Part shown: positions 39,933-49,256 of the stretch, piece after piece
Numbering within the stretch: the stretch's first letter is position 1
How the letters are laid out: the number at the start of each line of letters is the position of its first letter
Origin: Flavobacterium sp. MFBS3-15
GTDB lineage: Bacteria > Bacteroidota > Bacteroidia > Flavobacteriales > Flavobacteriaceae
Reading direction: 5' to 3'
Assembly (NCBI RefSeq): GCF_026107645.2
Contig: NZ_JAPCHV010000005.1
Coordinates: forward strand, 1 to 64,000
Length of the DNA: 64,000 bases
Position numbers and translations under genes: made by a program
Notes under the pieces: model-generated
The model's input: only the letters and a program-made list of their open reading frames with translations
Told to the model about the DNA's origin: nothing
The model's database searches: none

Positions 39933-40490
39933 TTAGGTAAGATAATTCTTCAAAAATTCCTTTAGCGGATTTCCATATTCAGCGTCAAGGTTCCAACAGC
40001 TAAGAGTATAGTCTCTTACTGGTTCTTTAGCTTCTAATTTTTGAAATGACAAATAAGAATAAATTTGGATTTTAAGGTCAGGAACTTCATAATTATTATT
40101 CTTTGATGTCAGGCATTTATCCAGAACATCAAAACATTCAAAAATTCCCTGATGCTCTTCAATAGTCATCCTTTTTAGCAATTCTTCTAAGGCGCCAGTA
40201 TCTGAATTATTAGGAAAAAGAAAAACTTCAAATTCAATTCCTGTTTTGTCTTTTTGCTCGTTGATATTATTCATTGCCGCCTGAAAATCAGAATCAGCAT
40301 CAAATATTAATAGATTAATTCCTCCTTGGTCAGTATTTTGTAGAAAGTAATTTTTTCCTAAGTGAATACTGTCTTTTCCTTTTACATCAACATATTCAAT
40401 ATCTTCAATTCCAAAATGATACTTCACGTAATCTTTCAAAAACTTTCCATCGGCTTTCCCTTCACCGAATAATACTACAGGCCCTTTCAT
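39933..40490 (-). CDS. TOPRIM-domain protein (DUF3226-like), partner of the AAA ATPase
   Basis: 185 residues. The TOPRIM fold shows its two acidic sites: VVLFGEGKADGKFL with Glu10, and INLLIFDADSDFQ with Asp64, Asp66 and Asp68, the metal-binding D-x-D of nickases and OLD-type nucleases. The family I recall for this type is DUF3226. The start ATG overlaps the stop of the ATPase gene by 1 base, so they are coupled. ATPase plus TOPRIM pairs in this order occur in phage-defence systems (OLD/Gabija/PARIS type), which is the likely role here. Strongly AT-rich. Confidence 0.72.
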   Translation of the reverse strand: MKGPVVLFGEGKADGKFLKDYVKYHFGIEDIEYVDVKGKDSIHLGKNYFLQNTDQGGINLLIFDADSDFQAAMNNINEQKDKTGIEFEVFLFPNNSDTGALEELLKRMTIEEHQGIFECFDVLDKCLTSKNNNYEVPDLKIQIYSYLSFQKLEAKEPVRDYTLSCWNLDAEYGNPLKEFLKNYLT

Positions 40491-41560
40491 TACCTTAATT
40501 CATTTTCCTGCTCAATGGCAAATTCAAATTCTTCAAAATCATAACGATATGCTTTAATATCGCCATTTGGAAGTTTTTTTAAAGTAAAAGATTTTGTCTC
40601 ATTTTGAAAATCTATAAAATCGTTTTCTTCCAATACTTCTTTAAATGACTTTAAGAATTCATTGTTATGTGTTGAAATGAATAATTGAACTTTATTGAAT
40701 GAAGCAACGGATAAAAGAATTTTAACTACTTCTTTATATCTGGAATAGTGGAACCCCGTATCTATCTCATCTACACAAAGGTGTTTACCATTTGACATGG
40801 CTATCTCCATAATAATTCTAAACAAACGTATAGTTCCGTCTCCAAACATCGGTAATGGCAGCAATGAGTCTTTATCATCAAGCCAAAGTCCAATAATCGG
40901 GGTTTGGTCGATATAATTTAATGTAATTTCTACATTGGAAATATTTGGCACCAAAAATTTTAGGCTTGATATTAAACTATTTTTACTTTCTTTACTTATA
41001 GAAAAGTTAGCTGTAAAAAATCTTACAAGATCACTTGAATAATTCGCTGTCGAATAAACATATGGAATATAATCATCAGTTCCTTCAAAATTTTGTCTTG
41101 TATCAAACAATCTATATTGAAAAGCACTATTATTGGTTCGTGCCTTTAACACTTCTTCAATGTTTAGAAACTTAATGTCATCGGACAATTTTTGCTGTTC
41201 AACTTTATCTAAATCTTTTCGAAACACAGGTTCTAGCACTAAATTGAAACCATTTCCATTACGGTATTCAAGTGATACATTTATAGTTTTTTTTGCAGAA
41301 AACGTATTTAAAAAAAATCTAAACGGGTTCTCGAAGTAAGCTTTATCTAAGACTATATTTTTAAACAATAACAATCCTTGAAAATTTCGTATAGTCTTAG
41401 AAATATTATTCTCGAATAATAAACTTTCCAAAAAACTACTCTTTCCAACATTATTATCCCCAAGAATTATATTATACTTTCCAAATCTCTCAACTGAAAA
41501 TTTGTCAAAGCATTTAAAGTTTTCTATAGAAATATTTTTGATATGTTTTATCTGCTCCAT
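40490..41560 (-). CDS. AAA/ABC-type ATPase of an OLD-like defence pair
   Basis: 356 residues. ISIENFKCFDKFSVERFGKYNIILGDNNVGKSSFLES is the N-terminal part of SMC/OLD-like ATPases with Walker A GDNNVGKSS (34-42). GDGTIRLFRIIM serves as the signature motif, HLCVDEIDTGFHYSR is Walker B with its D-loop, and LFISTHNNEFLKSF is the switch histidine region. Such ATPases sense phage factors or DNA ends and release the TOPRIM nuclease. A consensus promoter lies directly upstream (41565-41593). The gene is much more AT-rich than the mutase gene next to it. Confidence 0.82.
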   Translation of the reverse strand: MEQIKHIKNISIENFKCFDKFSVERFGKYNIILGDNNVGKSSFLESLLFENNISKTIRNFQGLLLFKNIVLDKAYFENPFRFFLNTFSAKKTINVSLEYRNGNGFNLVLEPVFRKDLDKVEQQKLSDDIKFLNIEEVLKARTNNSAFQYRLFDTRQNFEGTDDYIPYVYSTANYSSDLVRFFTANFSISKESKNSLISSLKFLVPNISNVEITLNYIDQTPIIGLWLDDKDSLLPLPMFGDGTIRLFRIIMEIAMSNGKHLCVDEIDTGFHYSRYKEVVKILLSVASFNKVQLFISTHNNEFLKSFKEVLEENDFIDFQNETKSFTLKKLPNGDIKAYRYDFEEFEFAIEQENELR

Positions 41561-41564
41561 ATAA

Positions 41565-41593
41565 CAAAACTACGTAAAAAGTATATTAATCAA
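41565..41593 (-). promoter_or_regulatory. Bacteroidota-type promoter (TTG-N18-TAGTTTTG) of the ATPase/TOPRIM pair
   Basis: On the minus strand TTG at 41593-41591 and TAGTTTTG at 41572-41565 are 18 bases apart, the best complete -33/-7 match in this part of the window. It ends 4 bases before the ATG at 41560. Confidence 0.65.
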
Positions 41594-41648
41594 TATAACT
41601 TTTCATAAATCAATAGTTTTTTATTCTTCAATATTACAACAATACAAA

Positions 41649-41672
41649 AAGCCTCCCATACGGAAGGCTTCT
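41649..41672 (-). terminator. Intrinsic terminator after the mutase gene
   Basis: On the minus strand AAGCCTTCC and GGGAGGCTT pair around GTAT, followed by TTT. It lies about 45 bases past the stop at 41715. Confidence 0.65.
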
Positions 41673-41714
41673 ATCTAAAAATCTAATGATCTAAAATCTA
41701 ATAATCCAAAAGGA

Positions 41715-44700
41715 TTACATATTCCTCCTGTACTGCCCGCCCACTTCAAACAATGCCGAAGTGATTTCGCCCAGCGAGCATACCTTGGCGGCATCCATCA
41801 GCTGTTCGAAGATGTTCTTGTTTTGTACCGCAGCATCCTGGACCAGGGCAAGCTGTTTCTTAACTTCTTCCTCATTAGCCTTGTGCAGGTTTTCGAGGGT
41901 TGCGATCTGGAATAGTTTTTCTTCTTCTGTAGCTCGGATTACTTCCAGCGGCACCACTGTTGGCGACCCTTTCGAGCTTAGGAACGTATTCACGCCGATA
42001 ATCGGGAACTCGCCGGTGTGCTTCAGTGTTTCGTAGTACAGGCTTTCCTCCTGTATCTTGCTGCGCTGGTACATGGTTTCCATGGCGCCAAGCACGCCGC
42101 CACGCTCGGTAATGCGGTCGAATTCAGCCAGTACTGCTTCCTCCACAAGGTCGGTAAGCTCCTCGATGATGAACGATCCCTGTATCGGGTTCTCGTTCTT
42201 CGTAAGGCCCAACTCCTTGTTGATGATCAGCTGTATCGCCATCGCACGGCGCACGCTTTCCTCGGTAGGGGTCGTGATGGCTTCGTCGTATGCGTTGGTA
42301 TGCAGCGAGTTACAGTTATCATATATGGCGTACAAGGCCTGTAGTGTGGTACGGATATCGTTAAAGTCGATTTCCTGCGCGTGCAGCGAACGGCCTGATG
42401 TCTGGATGTGGTATTTCAGCATCTGTGCACGCTCGTTGGCGCCGTACTTGTTCTTTAAAGCTTTTGCCCATATCTTGCGCGCCACACGGCCAATCACCGC
42501 ATATTCAGGGTCGATGCCATTGCTGAAGAAGAACGACAGGTTTGGCCCGAAATCATTGATGTTCATGCCGCGGCTCAGGTAGTATTCCACGTAGGTGAAG
42601 CCGTTCGCCAGCGTAAAAGCCAACTGCGTGATAGGGTTGGCGCCCGCCTCCGCAATGTGGTAGCCCGAAATGGACACGGAATAGAAGTTTCTCACATTCT
42701 TGTTGATGAAGTACTCCTGCACGTCGCCCATCAGCCTCAGCGCAAATTCGGTCGAGAAGATGCAGGTATTCTGCGCCTGGTCTTCCTTGAGGATGTCGGC
42801 CTGAACCGTACCACGTACCTGTGTAAGGGTGCGGGTTTTAATTTCATTATACACATCAGCAGGCAGCACCTGGTCGCCGGTCACACCCAGCAGCATCAGG
42901 CCGAGGCCGTCGTTGCCCTGCGGCAGGTCGCCGTTGTAGCGCGGACGTTCCACGCCCTTCGCCTTGTATATCTCGTTTATTTTGTTGTCAACCTCTTTTT
43001 CAAGGCCGTTTTCTTTAATGTAAAGCTCGCACTGCTGGTCGATGGCGGCATTCATGAAGAAGCCCAGCAGCATCGGCGCAGGCCCGTTGATGGTCATGCT
43101 CACCGAGGTCATCGGGTGGGCCAGGTTAAAGCCCGAATACAGCTTCTTGGCATCGTCAAGGCAGCAGATGGAAACACCGGCATTACCGATTTTACCATAG
43201 ATGTCCGGGCGGTGGTCAGGGTCGTTGCCGTATAGCGTCACACTGTCAAACGCCGTAGAAAGGCGCTTGGCCGGCATCCCGAGGCTCACGTAGTGGAAAC
43301 GCCTGTTGGTACGCTCCGGGCCGCCCTCGCCCGCAAACATACGGGTTGGGTCCTCGCCCTCACGCTTGAACGGGTACAAGCCCGAAGTGAACGGGAATTC
43401 CCCAGGCACGTTTTCCTGCAGGCACCAGCGCAGTATGTCGCCCCAGGCACTGTATTTCGGCAGGGCCACCTTTGGTATCTGCGAATGCGAAAGCGATTCG
43501 GTATGCGTCTGTATGTTGATTTCCCTGTCCCTTACCTTGAAGGTATACACAGGATTTTTGTACTTATTCACTTTCGTGTCCCACGTCAGGATGATCTCCC
43601 AGTTGTAAGGGTCGAGGTCCATCTTCACGCGGTCAAACTCGGCCACCAATAGCTTTACCAGGTCCGCATTCGTACCCGATTTTGGTGTTACCGGCTCAAT
43701 ACCGAACTTCGCTAGTTCCGGCTTCACGCCACCAACTGTTTCGATAGTTTTATAGATGCCGTACAGCTTTTGAGCTACTTCCTGCTGGCTGGCAGCGGTT
43801 TCGTCATACTTGCGGTTGTTCTCGGCAATTTCGCTCAGGTAGCGCGTGCGGTGCGGCGGTATCACGAAGATCTTCTCGCTCATCTCGCGGGTGATTTGGA
43901 ACGTTGAGTTCAGGTCGGCGCCTGTGCGCTCAACGATCCTATCCATTATCTTTTTGTACAGCGTGTTCATGCCCGGGTCGTTGAACTGCGAAGCAATGGT
44001 ACCGAAAACCGGCATGTCATCAGGGTTCTTGTCCCACAGGTTGTGGTTGCGCTGGTATTGCTTTTTCACATCGCGAATGGCATCGAGTGCGCCGCGCTTG
44101 TCGAATTTGTTCAGGGCTACCAAGTCGGCAAAGTCGAGCATGTCGATCTTTTCGAGCTGTGTTGCCGCTCCAAATTCAGGGGTCATTACGTACAATGATA
44201 CATCCGAATGGTCCAGAATCTCCGTATCGCTCTGCCCGATACCCGACGTTTCCAGGATGATGAGGTCGTATTTTGCGGCCTTCAGGACCTGTATGGCTTC
44301 GGCTACATATTTTGATAGTGCAAGGTTCGACTGCCTTGTGGCCAAAGAGCGCATGTACACCCTCGGGTTGTTGATGGCATTCATTCGGATGCGGTCGCCC
44401 AGCAGCGCCCCGCCTGTTTTCCTTTTGGAAGGGTCAACCGAGATAAGCCCGATGGTCTTTTCAGGGAAATCAATCAGGAAGCGTCGCACCAGCTCATCAA
44501 CCAGTGATGATTTACCCGCACCGCCCGTGCCGGTAATGCCCAGCACCGGTATTTGTGACGTTTCATTTTGTTTATGGATGGCATCAAGCGTTTCCTTAGC
44601 TATTTCCGGGAAGTTTTCTGCCGATGAAATAACCCTTGCGATGGCTGTTGGGTTTTTCTCTTCCAAATGGTCGATTTCACCGTTAAGCTTATCGCCCACA

Positions 44701-45137
44701 GGATAGTCCGATTGCTTTACAAGGTCGTTGATCATCCCCTGAAGCCCCAGCTCGCGGCCATCGTCGGGCGAATAGATGCGCGTAATGCCGTACTCGTGCA
44801 GTTCCCTAATTTCCTCAGGAAGGATAACCCCGCCGCCGCCGCCGAATATCTTTATATGCCCCGCGCCTTTTTCCTTCAAAAGGTCGTGCATATACTTAAA
44901 ATATTCATTATGCCCGCCCTGGTAAGAGGTCATTGCGATTGCATTGGCATCTTCCTGAATGGCGGTGTTCACTACTTCCTCCACACTGCGGTCATGCCCC
45001 AGGTGGATCACCTCCACGCCGGTGGCCTGAATGATGCGGCGCATGATGTTGATGGCGGCATCGTGTCCGTCAAAAAGCGATGCGGCAGTAACGATTCTTA
45101 CTTTATTCTTAGGGATATAAGGTACGGCTTGTTCCAT
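41715..45137 (-). CDS. icmF: Fused acyl-CoA mutase with B12 and G-protein domains (IcmF type)
   Basis: 1140 residues from the ATG at 45137. Domain order: cobalamin-binding domain (residues 12-145) with [11 protein letters not shown] (axial His25), SYQGGHNEY and FGGGGGVI; a MeaB-like GTPase chaperone domain with Walker [10 protein letters not shown] (203-211) and an NKxD as [10 protein letters not shown]; then the mutase barrel (about 520-1140) with [29 protein letters not shown] and [16 protein letters not shown]. This B12 / G-protein / mutase order identifies IcmF, which interconverts isobutyryl- and n-butyryl-CoA (or pivalyl/isovaleryl-CoA). The B12 motif is DxHxxA, where most have DxHxxG. 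Confidence 0.88.
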   Translation of the reverse strand: MEQAVPYIPKNKVRIVTAASLFDGHDAAINIMRRIIQATGVEVIHLGHDRSVEEVVNTAIQEDANAIAMTSYQGGHNEYFKYMHDLLKEKGAGHIKIFGGGGGVILPEEIRELHEYGITRIYSPDDGRELGLQGMINDLVKQSDYPVGDKLNGEIDHLEEKNPTAIARVISSAENFPEIAKETLDAIHKQNETSQIPVLGITGTGGAGKSSLVDELVRRFLIDFPEKTIGLISVDPSKRKTGGALLGDRIRMNAINNPRVYMRSLATRQSNLALSKYVAEAIQVLKAAKYDLIILETSGIGQSDTEILDHSDVSLYVMTPEFGAATQLEKIDMLDFADLVALNKFDKRGALDAIRDVKKQYQRNHNLWDKNPDDMPVFGTIASQFNDPGMNTLYKKIMDRIVERTGADLNSTFQITREMSEKIFVIPPHRTRYLSEIAENNRKYDETAASQQEVAQKLYGIYKTIETVGGVKPELAKFGIEPVTPKSGTNADLVKLLVAEFDRVKMDLDPYNWEIILTWDTKVNKYKNPVYTFKVRDREINIQTHTESLSHSQIPKVALPKYSAWGDILRWCLQENVPGEFPFTSGLYPFKREGEDPTRMFAGEGGPERTNRRFHYVSLGMPAKRLSTAFDSVTLYGNDPDHRPDIYGKIGNAGVSICCLDDAKKLYSGFNLAHPMTSVSMTINGPAPMLLGFFMNAAIDQQCELYIKENGLEKEVDNKINEIYKAKGVERPRYNGDLPQGNDGLGLMLLGVTGDQVLPADVYNEIKTRTLTQVRGTVQADILKEDQAQNTCIFSTEFALRLMGDVQEYFINKNVRNFYSVSISGYHIAEAGANPITQLAFTLANGFTYVEYYLSRGMNINDFGPNLSFFFSNGIDPEYAVIGRVARKIWAKALKNKYGANERAQMLKYHIQTSGRSLHAQEIDFNDIRTTLQALYAIYDNCNSLHTNAYDEAITTPTEESVRRAMAIQLIINKELGLTKNENPIQGSFIIEELTDLVEEAVLAEFDRITERGGVLGAMETMYQRSKIQEESLYYETLKHTGEFPIIGVNTFLSSKGSPTVVPLEVIRATEEEKLFQIATLENLHKANEEEVKKQLALVQDAAVQNKNIFEQLMDAAKVCSLGEITSALFEVGGQYRRNM

Positions 45138-45238
45138 TGTCAAATATTCAATTTTGAGAGCGCAATTTACGTATTTATTAAATTTTTAAAGACAGGCAGG
45201 CAGAAAAATATTCATATCAGAAATCGTTTGCGAAATTT

Positions 45239-45412
45239 GGGCGTGCCGCTCCACTGCGTTACGCGTCGGGTTTTCGGCTATATCCCTTCGCTGCGCTACG
45301 GGGATGCCGCCTCACCCGAGGCTGAAAGCCGAACTGGCAAAGCAATCCCTCACGCGGTCCTCACCCCCAACCCCTCTCCGAAGGAGAGGGGAGCCGGAAC
45401 GTGCTTACTCCA
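45239..45412. repeat. Compound interspersed repeat (family D copy 2 plus family C)
   Basis: 45239-45284 repeats the family D sequence of 32445 (GCGTGCCGCTCCACTGCGTT, then CGTCGGGTTTTCGGCT). 45358-45412 is a family C unit with CTCTCCGAAGGAGAGGGGAG and the ACGTGCTTACTC tail. Together they fill much of the 392-base gap after the mutase gene. Confidence 0.75.
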
Positions 45413-45529
45413 ACGTGAAGATGGTTAGATTTTTTATGCATCCCGACTCCGCCCGATGTGACAACGTTAAGCAACACCAAAAACGTAACTATCATTACAA
45501 CCTTTTCAGTTCGAACGCAGTCGGGAACA

Positions 45530-46177
45530 CTACCGCACCATGTGCCCCAAAGTACCATCATGAAAATACAGCACCCGTGTGCGGAATGACTGCGCCCTGA
45601 AGTTTGTCGGGTACCAGTCCCGGCCCTTGCTGCCCAGGATGAACAGGCCGTCGTCATCGCCCACCACGGTAAAGTTTTCTCCCCTCGGCTGGCGGTGGAA
45701 GATGGGCAGGCCGAATTGCTTTACAAGGGTGTCAGCAAGGTGTGTTACATTGTTGGTCACCAGCCCGATCTCGCTGATGCTGATGTACGAACTGCTGCTG
45801 AAGGTATAGTTGGAAAAGGTCTTATTGCCGTAGCGGGTAATGAATTCGAGGATGTTGCCGTTGTTATCGAGGAAATAAAAGGACTTTGCATCCCAGTTGG
45901 TAAAATCGATGATGTCGCCTTTTTCGGCGGCGATGATCTCGGTGCGCCACTTCATGAGTTTGTAAGCTTCCTCAAAGCGGTTGTTGGGCACATCGATGGC
46001 AAAGTGATATACGGGCTTTACACTGTCGGACTTGCGGAATATGAGCTTCGTAGTCCCCACGCGGAATGTTACCAGTTCCTTTTCCAGGGAATAAGCATCC
46101 AGTCCTAAAACACGTTTGTAAAATTGCACTGTTTCGGAAATGTTATCGCTAAGCAGTTCAAGTTCGATGATCGTCAT
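45530..46177 (-). CDS. VOC-superfamily (glyoxalase-like) protein
   Basis: 215 residues with two beta-alpha-beta-beta-beta halves: IIELELLSDNISETVQFYKRVLGLDAYSLEKELVTFRVGTTKLIF, ending SFYFLDNNGNILEFITR (Glu ligand); then SISEIGLVTNNVTHLADTLVKQFGLPIFH, ending RVLYFHDGTLGHMVR. The fold binds a divalent metal, but the usual His/Glu ligands are not all obvious, so activity is unclear. No linked pathway genes. Confidence 0.82.
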   Translation of the reverse strand: MTIIELELLSDNISETVQFYKRVLGLDAYSLEKELVTFRVGTTKLIFRKSDSVKPVYHFAIDVPNNRFEEAYKLMKWRTEIIAAEKGDIIDFTNWDAKSFYFLDNNGNILEFITRYGNKTFSNYTFSSSSYISISEIGLVTNNVTHLADTLVKQFGLPIFHRQPRGENFTVVGDDDGLFILGSKGRDWYPTNFRAQSFRTRVLYFHDGTLGHMVR

Positions 46178-46283
46178 TCGGAAAAAATTGGCAACTGGCT
46201 AATTTAATCATTCCCGGCTGTATTTTAATTAAATAAAGATTAAAAGTTAGGCCTCTCCATCTCAAAATCGACAAACTATTCGC

Positions 46284-46291
46284 TACATTTG
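46284..46291 (+). promoter_or_regulatory. Candidate -7 box of the EamA transporter gene
   Basis: TACATTTG fits TAnnTTTG and lies 21 bases before the ATG at 46313. Confidence 0.45.
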
Positions 46292-46312
46292 CGGCAAATT
46301 ATCATAAGCGCC

Positions 46313-47233
46313 ATGCGGTTCTCAAAATACTACGCTGCCGGCATTACTGCCTTCCTCATTTGGGGGTTCTTTAGCTTCGGCCTCAGGCCAATCAACCACT
46401 ACCCATCGCTCGACATCCTTTTTTACCGATTGTTCTTCTGCGTACCCATCATGGTGGCTATAACGCTGCTGTTCCGCAGGCATACCATCGCAGAGACCCT
46501 CAATGTGGTCAGGGCCATGAATAAGCCTGAAAGAACCCAACTGCTCGGGCTTACGCTGGGCAGTGCGTTGCTGCTGATTGCCAACTGGTTCCTCTTCATT
46601 TTCGTGATGAACCATATCAGTGTCAATGCGGCGTCGTTTGCCTACCTTGTCTGCCCGATACTTACTACAGTTTTGGCATTCTTTATCCTTCACGAAAAAC
46701 TCACATCTCTTCAGTGGCTTGCGGTAGGGCTTAGTGCACTGGGCTGTGGCTTGCTGTCGTACAACAACTTCATGTCAATATTTTACAGCCTGCTGGTAGC
46801 GCTGTCCTATGCGCTTTATATGATCATGCAGAAAAAAATTGTGGGGATTGATAAGTTTTTCCTGCTCAATGTACAGTTGATTATCATAGCCATTGTTGTG
46901 TTGCCCTTTTATCCTGAGTTCAGCGGGCCAATACCTGCGGAAGCAACATTCTACGTGTATATAGGCATCATTGCGGTAGTTTTTACAATCATACCCTTGT
47001 TCCTGAACCTTTATGCTCTTAAAGGAATCAATTCCTCATCTGTAGGAATGCTGCTCTATATTAATCCATTAATTGGGTTTATGTTGTCAATATTTTATTT
47101 CCACGAACAGATAACACTATACCAGGTACTGGCTTATGCTGTCATTTTAGTCGCAATCATATTGTTTAATATGAAGAATTTGCCACAGATTACCAAACCT
47201 GAGGGCACACGCAAAAGCCGTATATCATATTAA
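46313..47233 (+). CDS. EamA/RarD-type drug-metabolite transporter
   Basis: 306 residues, ten predicted membrane helices in two EamA repeats (about 8-145 and 155-290). YYAAGITAFLIWGFFSFGLRPINHYPSLDILFYRLFFCVP is the RarD-like opening, and PLFLNLYALKGINSSSVGMLLYINPLIGFMLSIFYFHE the conserved second-repeat region. Substrates of RarD proteins are not known with certainty. Inner membrane. The C-terminus is basic and cytoplasmic (KPEGTRKSRISY). Confidence 0.85.
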   Translation: MRFSKYYAAGITAFLIWGFFSFGLRPINHYPSLDILFYRLFFCVPIMVAITLLFRRHTIAETLNVVRAMNKPERTQLLGLTLGSALLLIANWFLFIFVMNHISVNAASFAYLVCPILTTVLAFFILHEKLTSLQWLAVGLSALGCGLLSYNNFMSIFYSLLVALSYALYMIMQKKIVGIDKFFLLNVQLIIIAIVVLPFYPEFSGPIPAEATFYVYIGIIAVVFTIIPLFLNLYALKGINSSSVGMLLYINPLIGFMLSIFYFHEQITLYQVLAYAVILVAIILFNMKNLPQITKPEGTRKSRISY

Positions 47234-47291
47234 GGCTTAAAGTATTCATAATCAGTTGTGATTTTGAAATCCAATTGCGTAATTTAAACTT

Positions 47292-48533
47292 ATGAAAACA
47301 GGGCTGATCATATTTTCCTTTCTGTGGCTTTGCCATCCTGCCGTGGCACAGGTAGCAGGCTGTACCGATCCGCTTTCCAACAACTACAACCCTCAGGCAA
47401 CCGTAAATAACGGCACGTGTACTTACAGTTCGGCTTCTGTAGCGCCTGAAAGTTCGGTAAACTTGTCTGATGAAGTTGAGGAAACCTCCGGCCTTGTCAA
47501 ATGGGAGGAGCGATTGCTTACCCATAACGACAACACCGACCTGAAGCTCTATGCACTGGACAGCATTTCGGGGGCAGTATTGGAAACTTTTGCAGTTACA
47601 GGCACTTCCAATACCGACTGGGAGGAGATCGCGCAGGATAATCAATATATTTACATAGGCGACTTTGGCAACAACAGCAACGGCAACCGCACCAACCTCA
47701 GGATCATAAGGGTAGGGAAGGAGGAGCTGCTTTCGGGAGACATACAGGCCAACTCCATTCATTTTTCGTATTCCAACCAAACCGATTTTAACCCAACCGG
47801 AGGCAACAATACCGATTTTGACTGTGAGGCATTCGTTGTTTCCAATGACAGCATTTACCTGTTTACCAAGCAATGGGTCAGTAAAAAGACCAGCGTATAT
47901 GCCCTGCCCAAAACGCCCGGTACGCATATTGCCCAAATCAGATCAACTTACGATGTAAGCGGACTGATTACAGGGGCTACTTATCAGGAAGATAAGAAAC
48001 TGGTAGTGCTTACGGGCTACAGTACACTGCTGCAGCCATTCTTCTACTTGCTGTATGATTTCAAAGGACATGAGTTTTTCAGCGGCAACAAGCGTAAAAT
48101 ATCGATGTCATCCATGGGTTTCCACCAGGTGGAGGGAATTGCAACAACGAACGGCCTGGAATATTTCGTATCGAACGAACATTTCGTGAAAGCCCCACTT
48201 TTCAATATAGCCCAAAAGCTGCACAAATTCGACTTGTCGCCTTATTTGCAGGAATACCTGGAAAACCTGTCGCTGGCCACCGCGCACAATGACATCCGGA
48301 GCAGGATACGTGTGTATCCCAATCCTGCGGGTGATTATCTTTATATAGAAATTGAGCCGTCACTAATAGGCATCCAATACAATTTCATCGACATGAATGG
48401 CCGCAATGCACAAACCGGAACTCTCGACAGCGAGCGCAACAGGCTCGACATCGGCAGGCTGCAATCGGGGATATATGTTATCAAGGTAAGTGAATTCCCG
48501 GATTATTCGTACCGGTTGGTGAAGAGGGGTTAG
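47292..48533 (+). CDS. T9SS type A cargo protein, beta-propeller-like
   Basis: 413 residues. Signal peptide MKTGLIIFSFLWLCHPAVAQ; then VAGCTDPLSNNYNPQATVNNGTCTY, a short Cys-bounded motif seen in many Bacteroidota secreted proteins. The central region (50-330) has repeated beta segments (LKLYALDSISGAVLETFAV, QYIYIGDFGNNSNGNRTNLRIIRV, SIYLFTKQWVSKKTSVYALPK) like a propeller. The end has RVYPNPAGDYLYIEI ... GIYVIKVSEFPDYSYRLVKRG, a T9SS type A sorting domain. Secreted or surface protein of unknown function. Confidence 0.82.
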   Translation: MKTGLIIFSFLWLCHPAVAQVAGCTDPLSNNYNPQATVNNGTCTYSSASVAPESSVNLSDEVEETSGLVKWEERLLTHNDNTDLKLYALDSISGAVLETFAVTGTSNTDWEEIAQDNQYIYIGDFGNNSNGNRTNLRIIRVGKEELLSGDIQANSIHFSYSNQTDFNPTGGNNTDFDCEAFVVSNDSIYLFTKQWVSKKTSVYALPKTPGTHIAQIRSTYDVSGLITGATYQEDKKLVVLTGYSTLLQPFFYLLYDFKGHEFFSGNKRKISMSSMGFHQVEGIATTNGLEYFVSNEHFVKAPLFNIAQKLHKFDLSPYLQEYLENLSLATAHNDIRSRIRVYPNPAGDYLYIEIEPSLIGIQYNFIDMNGRNAQTGTLDSERNRLDIGRLQSGIYVIKVSEFPDYSYRLVKRG

Positions 48534-48600
48534 AATTTTTTAGTGATAAGGTTTACCACCTGTTCGCCCTTTTTCCTGTCATTATAACGGAGGTTAACAG

Positions 48601-49245
48601 TCAGCAAGCCTTTCGAACTTTAATAGAAATTCCAGTAACATCCTCCTTGCCGATGGCCGTTTTCCCCACCTTTAGTGCTGTGGTAAAAGCGCCAGTCAGG
48701 CTGATGGATAGGCTCTTGGTAGCAGGGTCAAACCCGTAAGTAGCCCTTTCCGGCTCGAACAGGCATTTGGCATCGGGGATGGCAGTCTTGAATTCAGTAT
48801 TGTAGGGTGTCATTATTTCTAATGGGAACTCCAATGCCACGCCGCCTTTCTGAAGAAACTCGATCCTGCCTTCGCCCGATTTTTCGTCCCTTCTTTCAAG
48901 CGTCTCAGTACAGGTAATGGGGATATAGGAAACCTTATCTTCTTTGGCATGGTTGAATTTCAGGATCATGCCCGTTTGCATGAAGTCTACATCATACACC
49001 CATTTCGGTACGAGGTCAAGGCTGTAAAAGGCCGAATTTCCCCCTGATGAAGTCTGCAGCCCGTTCATCCAGACTTTTTTAATGGCTGCCCTCAGCCCAT
49101 CCCTGAAAAAGGTGATCTCGTCATAAAATACCGATTCATCCATATCGCCAGCCTGGAGGTACATGTTTTCAAGTTTGGGGTAATACTTTTGCGCATTGCA
49201 AGTGCAGGCAATGAGCAGGAGGAAGGGGAGGAGGGCTTTTTTCAT
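48601..49245 (-). CDS. Secreted protein of unknown function, DUF3108-like
   Basis: 214 residues. Signal peptide MKKALLPFLLLIACTCNA; an alternative lipobox at Cys14 or Cys16 is possible. The mature protein is beta-rich (SVFYDEITFFRDGLRAAIKKVWMNG, YDVDFMQTGMILKFNHAKEDKVSYIPI, SLSISLTGAFTTALKVGK) and loosely similar to DUF3108-type envelope proteins. Family assignment is weak. It lies 11 bases downstream of the DUF4274 gene on the same strand and may share its transcript. Confidence 0.55.
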   Translation of the reverse strand: MKKALLPFLLLIACTCNAQKYYPKLENMYLQAGDMDESVFYDEITFFRDGLRAAIKKVWMNGLQTSSGGNSAFYSLDLVPKWVYDVDFMQTGMILKFNHAKEDKVSYIPITCTETLERRDEKSGEGRIEFLQKGGVALEFPLEIMTPYNTEFKTAIPDAKCLFEPERATYGFDPATKSLSISLTGAFTTALKVGKTAIGKEDVTGISIKVRKAC

Positions 49246-49256
49246 AGAGGATAAAA

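Noticed and set aside
43846..44706. 286-codon plus-strand frame opposite the mutase
   Set aside because: Antisense of the IcmF G-domain and linker; the sense protein is clearly a known enzyme.
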